NCBI RefSeq assembly: GCF_000425345.1
Contig: NZ_KE384353.1
Span: 1 to 64,000 of the forward strand
DNA length: 64,000 nt
From: Rheinheimera baltica DSM 14885
GTDB taxonomy: Bacteria > Pseudomonadota > Gammaproteobacteria > Enterobacterales > Alteromonadaceae
Direction of reading: 5' to 3'
Positions 33,892 through 43,068 of this stretch are shown here, one piece after another. The notes beneath the pieces are model-generated. The model was not told where the DNA came from. It did no database searches and saw nothing but the letters and a program-made list of their open reading frames with translations. The position numbers were made by a program, and so were the translations under genes. Every line of letters begins with the position of its first letter. Within the stretch, counting starts at the first letter, position 1.

Positions 33892-33942
33892 ATACATACC
33901 CCGTTGAATGTAAAACGCGGCAGTATAAAAGAGGTCGTACCT

Positions 33943-33958
33943 TAGAGTACATACTCTA
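33943..33958. promoter_or_regulatory. Palindromic operator candidate upstream of the FadL-like gene
   Basis: TAGAGTA (33943-33949) and TACTCTA (33952-33958) form a perfect inverted repeat with a 2-base centre. A TATACT hexamer on the minus strand (33922-33927) could be the -10 element, placing the palindrome over the -35 region. A dimeric repressor, for example of the TetR type, would fit. The regulator is not in the neighbourhood. The remaining 240 bp up to the RND operon is AT-rich, with no gene seen. Confidence 0.45.
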
Positions 33959-34196
33959 GAATGTAAGTGCTGATTGTTTAGTCGTTAATGTAATAAAAGC
34001 ATGTTTTGCTAAAGTGGTTTATATGACTAATAGTTAGTATTTTTAACTAAGTTAAAAGTGACCATTGAATAATGACACTTATTATATTTTTACTATGCCA
34101 TTGAAATTGTTAGCTTTAAATATTTTTGTAACGATGGCATAGCAGCTGCATTGTCTGTGTTAACTTGCTTAAATACTGTTTTCCAAAGGAAGAATC

Positions 34197-35270
34197 ATGA
34201 AAACGTCATCCCCTTTCAAAATGACCATCGTCGCCATGCTCGTTGCCAGTAGTATGCTGTTAACGGGGTGTAATCAAGCCAATAGTACGACGGCTACAAC
34301 GACGGCAGAGGCTATTGCAGCCATTCCGGTGGAAGCGGTGCTATCGCGTAACGGTGAGATCAGCAGCAGCTACCGTACTACCAGTACACTAGAAGCGCGC
34401 GCTGAGGCTGAAGTGATCAGTAAAACCACTGGTATCGTGCAGCGCATATTTGTTGAAGAAGGTGACGCCGTAGAAGCGGGGCAATTGTTAGCACAACTGG
34501 ATAATGAGCGTCAGCAGTTTAATCTGAATAAAGAAAAAGCTGAGCTAAGCCGGTTGGGAAGTGAATTAAAGCGCATGGAAGAAATGTATCAACGTCAGTT
34601 GATCAGTGCCGATGTGTTTGAAAAATTACAGTGGCAACACGATGCGTTAAAAGCTAGCGTAGATTTGGCTGAATTGGCATTAAGAGAAACCGAAATTCGT
34701 GCCCCTATCAGTGGCGTGGTGGCACGCCGATATGCCAAGGTTGGCCAGCTGGTTAATCAACACGCGACACAATCATTGTTTTACGTGGTCTCTAATCAAC
34801 AGCTTGAGGCCGTGGTGTATTTACCCGAGCAGCAGCTGGCACAAGCCCATATTGGACAAAAAGCGCTAATGCAGTTTGCCGGTATGACGGCCTTTAACGC
34901 TGAATTAGTGCGTATTTCACCTGTGGTAGATGGCCAGTCGGGCACAGTGCGTGCCGTGTTAAAAGTAGCGAATAAACAGCAACAACTTAAACCTGGCATG
35001 TTTGCACAAGTGGAGTTGCAATTTGATGTAAAAGCTGACGCGTTGTTGCTACCTAAGCGGGCATTAATGACTACAGATAACACTCAAACCGTGTTTGTCG
35101 TAAATGATGAGAATAAAGTCAGCCGTAAACCGGTGCAGCTTGGATATCAATCAGATAACACCGTTGAGATTTTATCTGGCCTGAGCTTGGGCGATAAAGT
35201 GGTTATAGCCGGGCAGTCAGCACTTAAAGATGATGCGTTGGTGAATGTGGTTGCCGTTCGCGAATTCTAA
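34197..35270 (+). CDS. RND efflux periplasmic adaptor lipoprotein
   Basis: 357 residues with a lipoprotein signal (LTGC, Cys about 25). The order is the usual one for membrane fusion proteins: beta-strand edge, lipoyl half with ISKTTGIVQRIFVEEGDAVE, a short alpha-hairpin (about 105-155), the second lipoyl half with RETEIRAPISGVVARR, a beta-barrel and a membrane-proximal domain. It bridges the inner membrane pump to a TolC-type channel. It is the first gene of an operon with two RND permeases. Confidence 0.9.
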   Translation: MKTSSPFKMTIVAMLVASSMLLTGCNQANSTTATTTAEAIAAIPVEAVLSRNGEISSSYRTTSTLEARAEAEVISKTTGIVQRIFVEEGDAVEAGQLLAQLDNERQQFNLNKEKAELSRLGSELKRMEEMYQRQLISADVFEKLQWQHDALKASVDLAELALRETEIRAPISGVVARRYAKVGQLVNQHATQSLFYVVSNQQLEAVVYLPEQQLAQAHIGQKALMQFAGMTAFNAELVRISPVVDGQSGTVRAVLKVANKQQQLKPGMFAQVELQFDVKADALLLPKRALMTTDNTQTVFVVNDENKVSRKPVQLGYQSDNTVEILSGLSLGDKVVIAGQSALKDDALVNVVAVREF

Positions 35271-35314
35271 GTCAGGCTTTTATAACAATAATTATATGCA
35301 CAGGACTTGCTGCT

Positions 35315-38300
35315 ATGAAACTGGTTGATACTGCTGTGACCCGTCCGGTCACAATATGGATGTTTACATTAGGAATTTTATTATTTGGCTTGGTAGCTGC
35401 GGGGCGTTTAGCGGTAAACCTGTTACCTGACTTATCTTACCCCAGCTTAACCATTCGCACCGAGTTTGTTGGCGCCGCCCCTGCTGAAGTGGAGCAATTG
35501 GTCAGTAAGCCAATTGAAGAGGCCATAGGCATTGTTAAAGGGGTTCGCAAGGTGCAGTCGGTATCTCGCTCAGGCCGCTCTGATGTGGTGATGGAGTTTG
35601 ACTGGGGCACTGATATGGATATCGCGGCTCTTGAGGTGCGCGAAAAACTGGACGTGTTATTTTTACCGCTCGAAATTGAAAAACCTCTGTTGCTGCGGTT
35701 CAACCCTAATTTAGACCCGATTGTGCGTTTTGCATTAAGCCGTGAGGCCACTGAAGGCGCGTCGCTTAACCCCGCTCAGCTTGTTAGTTTACGTACCTTT
35801 GCTGAAGAAGATTTGCGTCGTCGGCTAGAGTCTTTACCTGGCGTGGCTGCAGTGCGACCTGATGGTGGTTTAAGCCAGGAAATACAAATTCTGGTTGATG
35901 CCGAAAAACTCAGCCAGTTACAGCTGGATATTAGTCAAATTAGTGAGCGCTTGCGGCAGGAAAATATTAATCAATCAGGTGGCCGGTTAGAAACATCAAG
36001 TTATGATTATCTGGTTCGTACGATCAATCAATTTGCCGACCTTAAACAAATCGAAGACTTATATATTGCCCAGGTGGGTGATAGCCAAATTCGTTTAAAA
36101 GATGTTGCCGAAGTACGCGACAGCTTTGTCGATAGACAAAGTATTACCTATGTTGATGGCAAAGAAGCGATTGAGGTGGCCATTTATAAAGAAGGCGATG
36201 CCAATACCGTACAGGTCGCAAAAAACCTTATTGGTCAGCTTGATACCTTAAAGAAAAGCCTGCCAGCGGGCTATACACTGACATTAGTCTATGACCAGTC
36301 AGAGTTTATTGAACAAGCCATTAACGATGTGAAGTCGGCAGCGCTAGTGGGCGGATTGCTGGCGATGCTAGTGTTATACCTGTTTCTACGCAATATATGG
36401 GCGACGTTAATCATCTCTATTTCCATTCCAGTATCTGTTATTGCAACATTCAATTTGATGTACGGTCAGGGCATTACGTTAAATATGATGAGCCTGGGCG
36501 GCATTGCATTGGCGGTTGGCTTGCTGGTCGATAACGCCATTGTGGTGTTAGAAAATATTGCCCGTCACAAAGAACAGGGTAAAGACCCTTTTACGGCAGC
36601 AAAAATTGGCACCAGCGAAGTGGCGATGGCGATTACGGCATCAACATTGACGACTGTGGCAGTATTTTTTCCTTTGGTATTTGTTGAGGGCATTGCGGGG
36701 CAGTTGTTCCGTGATCAAGCGCTTACTGTGACGTTTGCCTTGCTAGCGTCTCTCGTGGTGGCGTTAACGTTGATCCCCACCATGGCGGCACGCGAGGGAC
36801 GGGTTGCGGCTCACGATAATTTTACCCCACCTGTGGCAGATGTAAAAACACCTAAGCGCTGGTATTACTGGCTTACCTGGCCGTTCGTTATGATAGGCCG
36901 TGGCATCCGCGGGATATTTTTACTGCTGTTAAGTGCATTTACTTTGGTGTTTCGTCTTATTAGCCGGCTGTTAAGTCTGATATTTAAGCCGGTATTAAAC
37001 ATCGTGCAATGGATGTTACAGCTATTAGAGCGGGTGTATCGCAGAGCCTTACAAGCCGCATTGGCAGCAAAAGCGCTAACCATCACGTTGACACTATTGA
37101 TTGCTGCAGGTTGTTTTAGTTTACTTCCCCGCTTAGGTGCAGATGTGATCCCCGCGATGAGTCAGGGAGAATTTTATGTCGAAGTACAATTGCCCGTTGG
37201 CAGTGCGATAGAGCAAAGCGATGAGCTGCTGAAGGCATTAGCCGGTATTGCTGCAGAGCAAAGCATCGTTAAACGCAGTTATGCCCAAGCAGGTACTGGC
37301 GCACAAATGACGGTAGACCCGAGTATTGGTGGCAGCCATTGGGGCAGGCTAAATATTGTACTTGCCAGTGAAGCTACCGATGCCGATGAGCAACAATTGA
37401 TCAGCCTGTTGCGCGATTACCTGGCAGCAAAGCCGGATGTGTTGGTGAAAATTGACCGGGCACAACTGTTTAGCTTTAGTACCCCGCTGGAAATTGAGCT
37501 GTCGGGTTATGAGTTAAAACAATTGAAAACAGCAGCCGATGCGATGGTTAATGCGCTGGAAGCAGAGCCGGGCTTTAGCGATGTTAAAACCAGCCTGCGT
37601 CAGGGACAGCCTGAAATTACGCTGTATTTTAATCATGATTTATTGTCGCAGTTAGGCATGACATCGCACGATGTGGCAAAACGTGTCGCAGCCTATATTG
37701 GTGGTGAAGTCGCCGGACAATATTCTGTTAATGATCGCAAAGTCGATATTCGTGTGCGTTTGTCTGAACAGTACCGTCAGTCTGAGCAGCAATTAGCGCA
37801 GCTTATTATCAACCCAGGGAGTGACAAACCGTTGCCACTGTCTGCTGTTGCTGAAATACAGCGTGAAACGGGCCCCAGTGAAATTACCCGCATTGGCCAG
37901 CAACGGGTAGCTGTGGTTAGTGCTAATCTGGCATCAGGTGATTTAGAACAGGCTACTGCGTTGGCAAAACGGATATTAGCGCAGCAGAGCATGCCCTATG
38001 GCGTAACAGCTGCGGTAATGGGCCAAAGTGAAGAAATGCACCGGGCTTATACGTCATTGACGATGGCATTGTTGCTGGCGGTATTTTTAGTTTATCTGGT
38101 TATGGCATCGCAGTTTGAAAATCTGCTGCAGCCGCTGCTTATCTTATTTACCGTGCCTTTAGCGGGTGCTGGCGCCGTATTGGGGTTGTGGCTAACGGAT
38201 ACCCGGTTGTCGGTTATTGTATTCATCGGTTTAATCATGTTGGCCGGTATTGTAGTAAACAATGCCATTGTGCTTATCGACCGAATCAACCAATTACGTG

Positions 38301-38593
38301 GCGAAGGTATCGCTTTAACGCAGGCTATTATTGAGGCCGGTGCCAGCCGTTTACGTCCGGTGTTAATGACCACGCTCACCACAGTGCTGGGGTTATTGCC
38401 GATGGCCATTGGCGGCGGTGATGGCAGTGAAATACGGGCACCTATGGCAATTACCGTGATTTTTGGTCTGACTTTGGCCACGTTATTAACGCTGTTGTTT
38501 ATCCCGGTACTTTATGGGTTGGTTAGTCGTGACACCATTGCAGCACGCACCGAAACCAGTGCTGGCGCAGTGAATGCGGAGACGTCGCTATGA
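35315..38593 (+). CDS. RND efflux permease, subunit 1 of a tandem pair
   Basis: 1092 residues with twelve membrane helices and two large periplasmic loops. The TM4 proton-relay region reads GLLVDNAIVVLEN, with Asp406 followed by Asn407 where AcrB-type pumps have two Asp. A long amphipathic insertion (about 500-580) follows TM6. The stop overlaps the start of a second permease (ATGA). Tandem permease genes such as mdtBC form mixed trimers; that may apply here. Substrate unknown. Confidence 0.9.
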   Translation: MKLVDTAVTRPVTIWMFTLGILLFGLVAAGRLAVNLLPDLSYPSLTIRTEFVGAAPAEVEQLVSKPIEEAIGIVKGVRKVQSVSRSGRSDVVMEFDWGTDMDIAALEVREKLDVLFLPLEIEKPLLLRFNPNLDPIVRFALSREATEGASLNPAQLVSLRTFAEEDLRRRLESLPGVAAVRPDGGLSQEIQILVDAEKLSQLQLDISQISERLRQENINQSGGRLETSSYDYLVRTINQFADLKQIEDLYIAQVGDSQIRLKDVAEVRDSFVDRQSITYVDGKEAIEVAIYKEGDANTVQVAKNLIGQLDTLKKSLPAGYTLTLVYDQSEFIEQAINDVKSAALVGGLLAMLVLYLFLRNIWATLIISISIPVSVIATFNLMYGQGITLNMMSLGGIALAVGLLVDNAIVVLENIARHKEQGKDPFTAAKIGTSEVAMAITASTLTTVAVFFPLVFVEGIAGQLFRDQALTVTFALLASLVVALTLIPTMAAREGRVAAHDNFTPPVADVKTPKRWYYWLTWPFVMIGRGIRGIFLLLLSAFTLVFRLISRLLSLIFKPVLNIVQWMLQLLERVYRRALQAALAAKALTITLTLLIAAGCFSLLPRLGADVIPAMSQGEFYVEVQLPVGSAIEQSDELLKALAGIAAEQSIVKRSYAQAGTGAQMTVDPSIGGSHWGRLNIVLASEATDADEQQLISLLRDYLAAKPDVLVKIDRAQLFSFSTPLEIELSGYELKQLKTAADAMVNALEAEPGFSDVKTSLRQGQPEITLYFNHDLLSQLGMTSHDVAKRVAAYIGGEVAGQYSVNDRKVDIRVRLSEQYRQSEQQLAQLIINPGSDKPLPLSAVAEIQRETGPSEITRIGQQRVAVVSANLASGDLEQATALAKRILAQQSMPYGVTAAVMGQSEEMHRAYTSLTMALLLAVFLVYLVMASQFENLLQPLLILFTVPLAGAGAVLGLWLTDTRLSVIVFIGLIMLAGIVVNNAIVLIDRINQLRGEGIALTQAIIEAGASRLRPVLMTTLTTVLGLLPMAIGGGDGSEIRAPMAITVIFGLTLATLLTLLFIPVLYGLVSRDTIAARTETSAGAVNAETSL

Positions 38594-41500
38594 GCCAGCA
38601 ACCGCTATGGTTAACGCGTTTTGCCCTGACGCGGCCGGTAACCATTTGTATGATGTTTTTGTCGATGCTGGTGTTTGGCATTATAGCCAGTCGCATGTTG
38701 CCACTGGAAAAGTTTCCGGGCATCGACATTCCGCAAATTTTTATTAATGTGCCTTATAACAACGCCACACCAACTGAAATTGAGCGTTTAATTACCCGGC
38801 CAATTGAAGAGGCGTTAGCCACTGTGTCTGGCGTAAAACAAATGCGATCCTGGTCAAATGAAAACAGTGCCGAGATTTCACTGGAGTTTAATTGGGAAGA
38901 AAACATCAACAGCAAAAGCATTGAGGTACGGGAGCGTTTAGACGGCATACGTCATTTGCTACCCAAGGATGTTGAGCGTGTGTTGGTGTTTCAGTTTAAT
39001 ACCAATGATATGCCTATCTTCCAGCTACGCATTTCCAGCGAGCGTGATCTCGCCATGGCTTATGATTTATTGGAACGCCAGATAAAGCGGCCGCTGGAGC
39101 GGGTGCAAGGGGTATCAAAAGTTGAGTTGTATGGTGTAGAAAAACGTCAGGTGGTGATACGGCTGAACCCGGATAAGATGCGGGCGCTTAATATTGATGC
39201 GATGCAAATTGTTCAGGTGTTGCAGGCGAATAACTTTGCAATGACCGCTGGCGAGCTGCGTAACCAGTTCGAAAGTATTTTGGTCAAGCCGGTGGGCGAG
39301 TATAAACTGCTGGAACACATTGCATCATTGCCACTTAGGCCCGGCTTAAGTTTACGCGAAGTGGCGACGGTTGAACTTGAATTGCCCAAACGCGAAGACG
39401 GTCGTCATTTAGATCAAACTTATGCAGTGGGTTTAAACGTGTTTAAGGAGTCTGGTGCTAATTTGGTAGCGGTGGCTAAAGAAGCCATGAAAGTGGTTGA
39501 AGCGGCCAAGAGTGATCCTGCGTTTAATGGTATCAGCTTATATGTAATGGACGATATGGCTGATGGAGTAACAACATCATTGGCCGATTTATTAAGTGCC
39601 GGTGGGGTAGGCGCCTTATTGTCTTTTGCCGTGCTGTATTTATTTCTTCGCCACGTGGGAACCACCATGGTGGTTGTACTTGCGGTGCCGGTATCTATCT
39701 GTATCGCGCTAGGGGTGATGTATTTTCTGAATTACAGCCTTAACATTTTAAGCATGATGGGGTTAATGCTGGCCATTGGTATGCTGGTAGACAACGCCGT
39801 GGTTGTTACGGAAAGTATTTTTCGGGAACGAGCCTTAGGGGGGGATGTTAAAGCCGCAACCGCCAGAGGTGTTCGGCGAGTGAGCCTGGCGGTTGTTGCC
39901 GGAACCGCTACTACCGCCATTGTATTTTTACCCAATATTGTTGGGCAAAAAATGCAATTAACCATTTTCCTTGAACATGTGGCGATAGCGATTTGTCTAT
40001 GTCTGGCTGTTAGCTTGCTGCTGGCGTTAACGCTTATTCCTTTGTTAACCACCATGCTAAAGGTGCAACCGGTGAAAGAGGTGCAATCCGGGGCAGTAGA
40101 GCGTGGATACCGCCGCGCCTTGCATTGGGTAATGTATCATCCTCTCTGGTCTACCCTGATTGCACTGGTGTTATTGGCCAGTATTGCTATTCCTATTGGC
40201 ATGGTATCCGGCGGCGATGACGATGATGAGTCCAGCGACAGAATTTTTCTTAACTACAACATACAAGGTAACTATTCCAAAGATGAAGTTGAGGCTGAAG
40301 TCAACATTATGGAAACGTACTTGTATGCCAATAAAGATAAGTTTGATATCGACTCTGTTTACAGCTATTACCGTGCAGGAGAGGCCAATTCGATATTAAT
40401 TTTAAAAGATCCTATTTCACAGCCTTTAATGCAATTAAAAGAATCCATTCGCAAGGACTGGCCTGCACTGGTAAGGTCAAAACCCTCCTTTGGCTGGGGC
40501 AGTAACGGTGGCTTGCAGGTACATTTACTGGGTAATTCTACCGAAGTGTTACTGGAACTGGCAGACGAAATAGAACCAATGCTTGCTGCGGTAACCGGCC
40601 TGGAGGATGTCAGCTCTGAAATTGCCCATGGCCAGCAAGAACTGCAAATTTGGTTAAATTTACCGCAATTGCAGCGCCATGGTTTAAACGCTCAGCAACT
40701 GGCCAACGCGGTGTCACTGGCACTGCGAGGCACTAACTTACGCACCTTTAGGAGCGAGGAGCAAGGCGAGCTGTTAATGCGTGTGTTGTATGATGAACGC
40801 GTTAGCCATTCTGTAACCGAGCTGGCTGCGCTACCGATATTAACCAAAGACAATATCGTCATAAGGCTTGAGCAGTTGGCCGAGCTTAAGTTTGCGCCAC
40901 GTTTAGATAGGATCCAACGCTTTGATCGCCAAACGGGCATTGCCATTAGGATGAATTTAGCCAAAGACTATAAAATGGATACCGCGCGTGAGGATATTAC
41001 AAAAGTGATGGACCAACTGACCTTGCCACCGGGCTATCGTTGGTCTTTTCAGGGCAGTTTTCAGCGTCAAGACGAGTCACAGCAAGTGATGATGATTAAT
41101 ATGTTGTTGGCCGTAGCGATGATTTATATTGTGATGGCGGCGCTATTTGAGTCGTTATTATTGCCAACTGCGGTTATTGGCTCGTTACTGTTTTCGTTGG
41201 TAGGGGTGTTTTGGGCATTTTTGTTCACGGGTACCACCATGGGCATCATGGGTATGATAGGAATGCTGGTGCTAATGGGCATTGTGGTTAACAACGGCAT
41301 TGTACTGGTGGACCGTATTAACCAGGACCGACAAGAAAACCCTGACGCCCCGTTAAAAGCGCTGATTATTAGTGCCAGCGAGTCGCGTTTGCGGCCGATA
41401 TTAATGACGGTTGCTACTACTGTATTGGGGTTGTTACCGCTCGCAATGGGCGGGACCCAAATTGGTGGTGATGGGCCAAGTTATGCGCCTATGGCTATCG

Positions 41501-41643
41501 CCATAATCGGTGGCTTGCTGTTTTCTACGCTTACCAGCCTGGTGTTAGTGCCGCTAACATACTGGGGGCTTATTAACCTTATCCAAGGTTGGAAGCATTG
41601 GCGAGCTGAATCACGGCGATTGGCGGATAAAGTCTTTAATTGA
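38590..41643 (+). CDS. RND efflux permease, subunit 2 of a tandem pair
   Basis: 1017 residues with the RND fold. TM4 reads GMLVDNAVVVTES, with Asp401-Asn402, again not the Asp-Asp pair. The N-terminal FALTRPVTICMMFLSML and C-terminal LVLMGIVVNNGIVLVDRINQ are typical. It is translationally coupled to permease 1 by ATGA. No outer-membrane channel gene is in the operon, so a general TolC must be used. Confidence 0.9.
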   Translation: MSQQPLWLTRFALTRPVTICMMFLSMLVFGIIASRMLPLEKFPGIDIPQIFINVPYNNATPTEIERLITRPIEEALATVSGVKQMRSWSNENSAEISLEFNWEENINSKSIEVRERLDGIRHLLPKDVERVLVFQFNTNDMPIFQLRISSERDLAMAYDLLERQIKRPLERVQGVSKVELYGVEKRQVVIRLNPDKMRALNIDAMQIVQVLQANNFAMTAGELRNQFESILVKPVGEYKLLEHIASLPLRPGLSLREVATVELELPKREDGRHLDQTYAVGLNVFKESGANLVAVAKEAMKVVEAAKSDPAFNGISLYVMDDMADGVTTSLADLLSAGGVGALLSFAVLYLFLRHVGTTMVVVLAVPVSICIALGVMYFLNYSLNILSMMGLMLAIGMLVDNAVVVTESIFRERALGGDVKAATARGVRRVSLAVVAGTATTAIVFLPNIVGQKMQLTIFLEHVAIAICLCLAVSLLLALTLIPLLTTMLKVQPVKEVQSGAVERGYRRALHWVMYHPLWSTLIALVLLASIAIPIGMVSGGDDDDESSDRIFLNYNIQGNYSKDEVEAEVNIMETYLYANKDKFDIDSVYSYYRAGEANSILILKDPISQPLMQLKESIRKDWPALVRSKPSFGWGSNGGLQVHLLGNSTEVLLELADEIEPMLAAVTGLEDVSSEIAHGQQELQIWLNLPQLQRHGLNAQQLANAVSLALRGTNLRTFRSEEQGELLMRVLYDERVSHSVTELAALPILTKDNIVIRLEQLAELKFAPRLDRIQRFDRQTGIAIRMNLAKDYKMDTAREDITKVMDQLTLPPGYRWSFQGSFQRQDESQQVMMINMLLAVAMIYIVMAALFESLLLPTAVIGSLLFSLVGVFWAFLFTGTTMGIMGMIGMLVLMGIVVNNGIVLVDRINQDRQENPDAPLKALIISASESRLRPILMTVATTVLGLLPLAMGGTQIGGDGPSYAPMAIAIIGGLLFSTLTSLVLVPLTYWGLINLIQGWKHWRAESRRLADKVFN

Positions 41644-41646
41644 AAC

Positions 41647-41675
41647 TTTACTCTGGCGTGTATTGTATTTACACT
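41647..41675 (+). promoter_or_regulatory. Promoter of the Mn riboswitch/mneA unit
   Basis: TTTACT (41647-41652), a 17-base spacer and TACACT (41670-41675) give a good sigma-70 promoter. The predicted start near 41682 is a few bases before the riboswitch core, which supports both assignments. The spacer region also contains the left arm of a CTGGCGTG/CACGCCAG hairpin that may end the RND operon. Confidence 0.6.
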
Positions 41676-41687
41676 GCACGCCAGCCT

Positions 41688-41793
41688 TAAGGGAGTAATC
41701 TGCAGCGTTTTTTTAGCTGCGCTCTGGTCAACATACTTGTGCCTCAAGCACATGGTCAGAGCGTCAATGCAAAAGCATTGATTGATGAGACTT
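41688..41793 (+). ncRNA. yybP-ykoY manganese riboswitch
   Basis: The leader of the MneA gene contains the conserved parts of the yybP-ykoY aptamer in order: AAGGGAGTAA at the 5' side, GGTCAACATACTTGTG (41727-41742) in the metal-binding loop, and GATGAGACTT closing the paired base. Helix-forming arms GCTCTGG/... and CAATGC...GCATTG lie between. Mn2+ binding normally turns on exporters. Position immediately before a TMEM165-type Mn exporter gene agrees. Confidence 0.88.
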
Positions 41794-41840
41794 AAGACAC
41801 ATTAGTGGCCCAATGCGGGAGTCGCTACTGTGTCTTTTGT
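41794..41840 (+). terminator. Riboswitch expression platform terminator
   Basis: AAGACACA (41794-41801) pairs with TGTGTCTT (41829-41836), extended by TAGTGGC with GTCGCTA, followed by TTGTTTGTTT. It overlaps the 3' edge of the aptamer, so metal binding could prevent its formation. This points to transcriptional control. Confidence 0.7.
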
Positions 41841-41864
41841 TTGTTTCCCGCTTAGGTACTGTTA

Positions 41865-42443
41865 ATGGACGCTTTCCTGTCTTCTTTCACTGCTGTTGCC
41901 ATTGCTGAAATTGGTGACAAAACTCAGTTATTGTCATTGTTTCTTGATGCCCGATTTCGTGCTAAAGGCGCTATTATCGCCGGTATTTTAGTGGCTACCT
42001 TATTAAATCATGCGGCGTCTGCCTGGCTAGGGGTATGGTTAAGTCAATTTATTCCCAGCGGCTGGCATCAATGGTTGCTTGGTGGTTCTTTTATTGCGGT
42101 GGCGTTGTGGCTGCTTATCCCGGATAAAGACGACAGTGGTGACACGGGTGTACTAAGATTTGGTGCCTTCTTTGCCAGTTGCGTATTGTTCTTTTTAGCT
42201 GAAATTGGTGACAAGACACAAATTGCCACGGTTATTTTAGCCGCCAGTTTTGAGCAATCGGTATGGCTGGTGATTGTTGGCACTACCTTGGGTATGTTGG
42301 CGGCCAATGTGCCAGTGGTTTATGCCGGAAGTTGGTTGCTGCAAAAAGTCTCTTTGCAATGGGCACGGCGCAGTGCGTGTGGTGTGTTTATAGTGCTGGG
42401 AATTTATATTATCTGCTCCGAGCAGTTGGTTACGCCAGGTTAA
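41865..42443 (+). CDS. mneA: Manganese exporter of the TMEM165/GDT1 (UPF0016) family
   Basis: 192 residues, six membrane helices in two repeats, each with the family signature: AEIGDKTQLLSL (Glu15) and AEIGDKTQIATV (Glu113). Both Glu and Asp residues face the cation path. Family members export Mn2+ (MneA in Vibrio cholerae) or exchange Ca2+/Mn2+. Control by the riboswitch in its leader supports the Mn assignment. Confidence 0.9.
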   Translation: MDAFLSSFTAVAIAEIGDKTQLLSLFLDARFRAKGAIIAGILVATLLNHAASAWLGVWLSQFIPSGWHQWLLGGSFIAVALWLLIPDKDDSGDTGVLRFGAFFASCVLFFLAEIGDKTQIATVILAASFEQSVWLVIVGTTLGMLAANVPVVYAGSWLLQKVSLQWARRSACGVFIVLGIYIICSEQLVTPG

Positions 42444-42586
42444 TTAAATGTGTTGTTGGCTGAAGCCATTGATTAATATTGTTTTAGCGGTTATTTTGCT
42501 AAACGGAACCGGGGTGTCTGCTTAACATGGAGTTGACGCTGGTTTTAACAAAAAAACAATATCAGCAGTATAAAGGAGAGAGTGTC

Positions 42587-42937
42587 ATGAATGACATTAA
42601 TGCACAGCCGGCAGTAAACAGCTCAACAGCAAAGCTGGTTTATATTTTGTATTTGGTAGGGATAATTTTTGGTGTCACCGGTATTGTCGGTGTGGTTATG
42701 GCTTATATTAACAAAAGCGATGCCCCAGAATGGCTGCAGAGTCACTATCGTTTTCAGATCCGCACGTTTTGGATTGGTCTGGTTTATATATTAGTTAGCG
42801 TTGTGTTAATGATGGTTGTCATTGGTTGGTTGACATACCTGCTATGGATTGTATGGCTCATTATCCGCAGCGTAAAAGGGATGAAACAACTTGAAAAGCA
42901 AGAAGCTGTTCAAGACGAAAAAACCTGGCTGTTCTAA
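42587..42937 (+). CDS. DUF4870 (Tic20-like) membrane protein
   Basis: 116 residues from ATG 42587 with AAAGGAGAG upstream; an ATG at 42527 lacks one. Three to four membrane helices; the stretch INKSDAPEWLQSHYRFQIRTF is the typical DUF4870 core with the SHY/F motif. Function unknown. Single gene ending at a strong terminator. Confidence 0.8.
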   Translation: MNDINAQPAVNSSTAKLVYILYLVGIIFGVTGIVGVVMAYINKSDAPEWLQSHYRFQIRTFWIGLVYILVSVVLMMVVIGWLTYLLWIVWLIIRSVKGMKQLEKQEAVQDEKTWLF

Positions 42938-42950
42938 TTCAGTTAATTTT

Positions 42951-42980
42951 AAAAAAGCGAAGCCTAGGCTTCGCTTTTTT
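42951..42980 (+). terminator. Intrinsic terminator of the DUF4870 gene
   Basis: AAAAAAGCGAAGCC (42951-42964) and GGCTTCGCTTTTTT (42967-42980) make a 14-bp stem with a TA centre. Confidence 0.9.
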
Positions 42981-43068
42981 ATTGTTTACAATTGGGCTCT
43001 TGCAACCAGCGGGCGCTTTACCTACCCTAAACCCATTAGTTTCTTGATAATAATAACAGGATTACAAT

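Noticed and set aside
34000-34080. TAGTTA/TAACTA inverted repeat upstream of the first RND operon as an operator
   Set aside because: The arms are short, made only of A/T-rich bases in an AT-rich stretch, and no adjacent regulator gene supports it.
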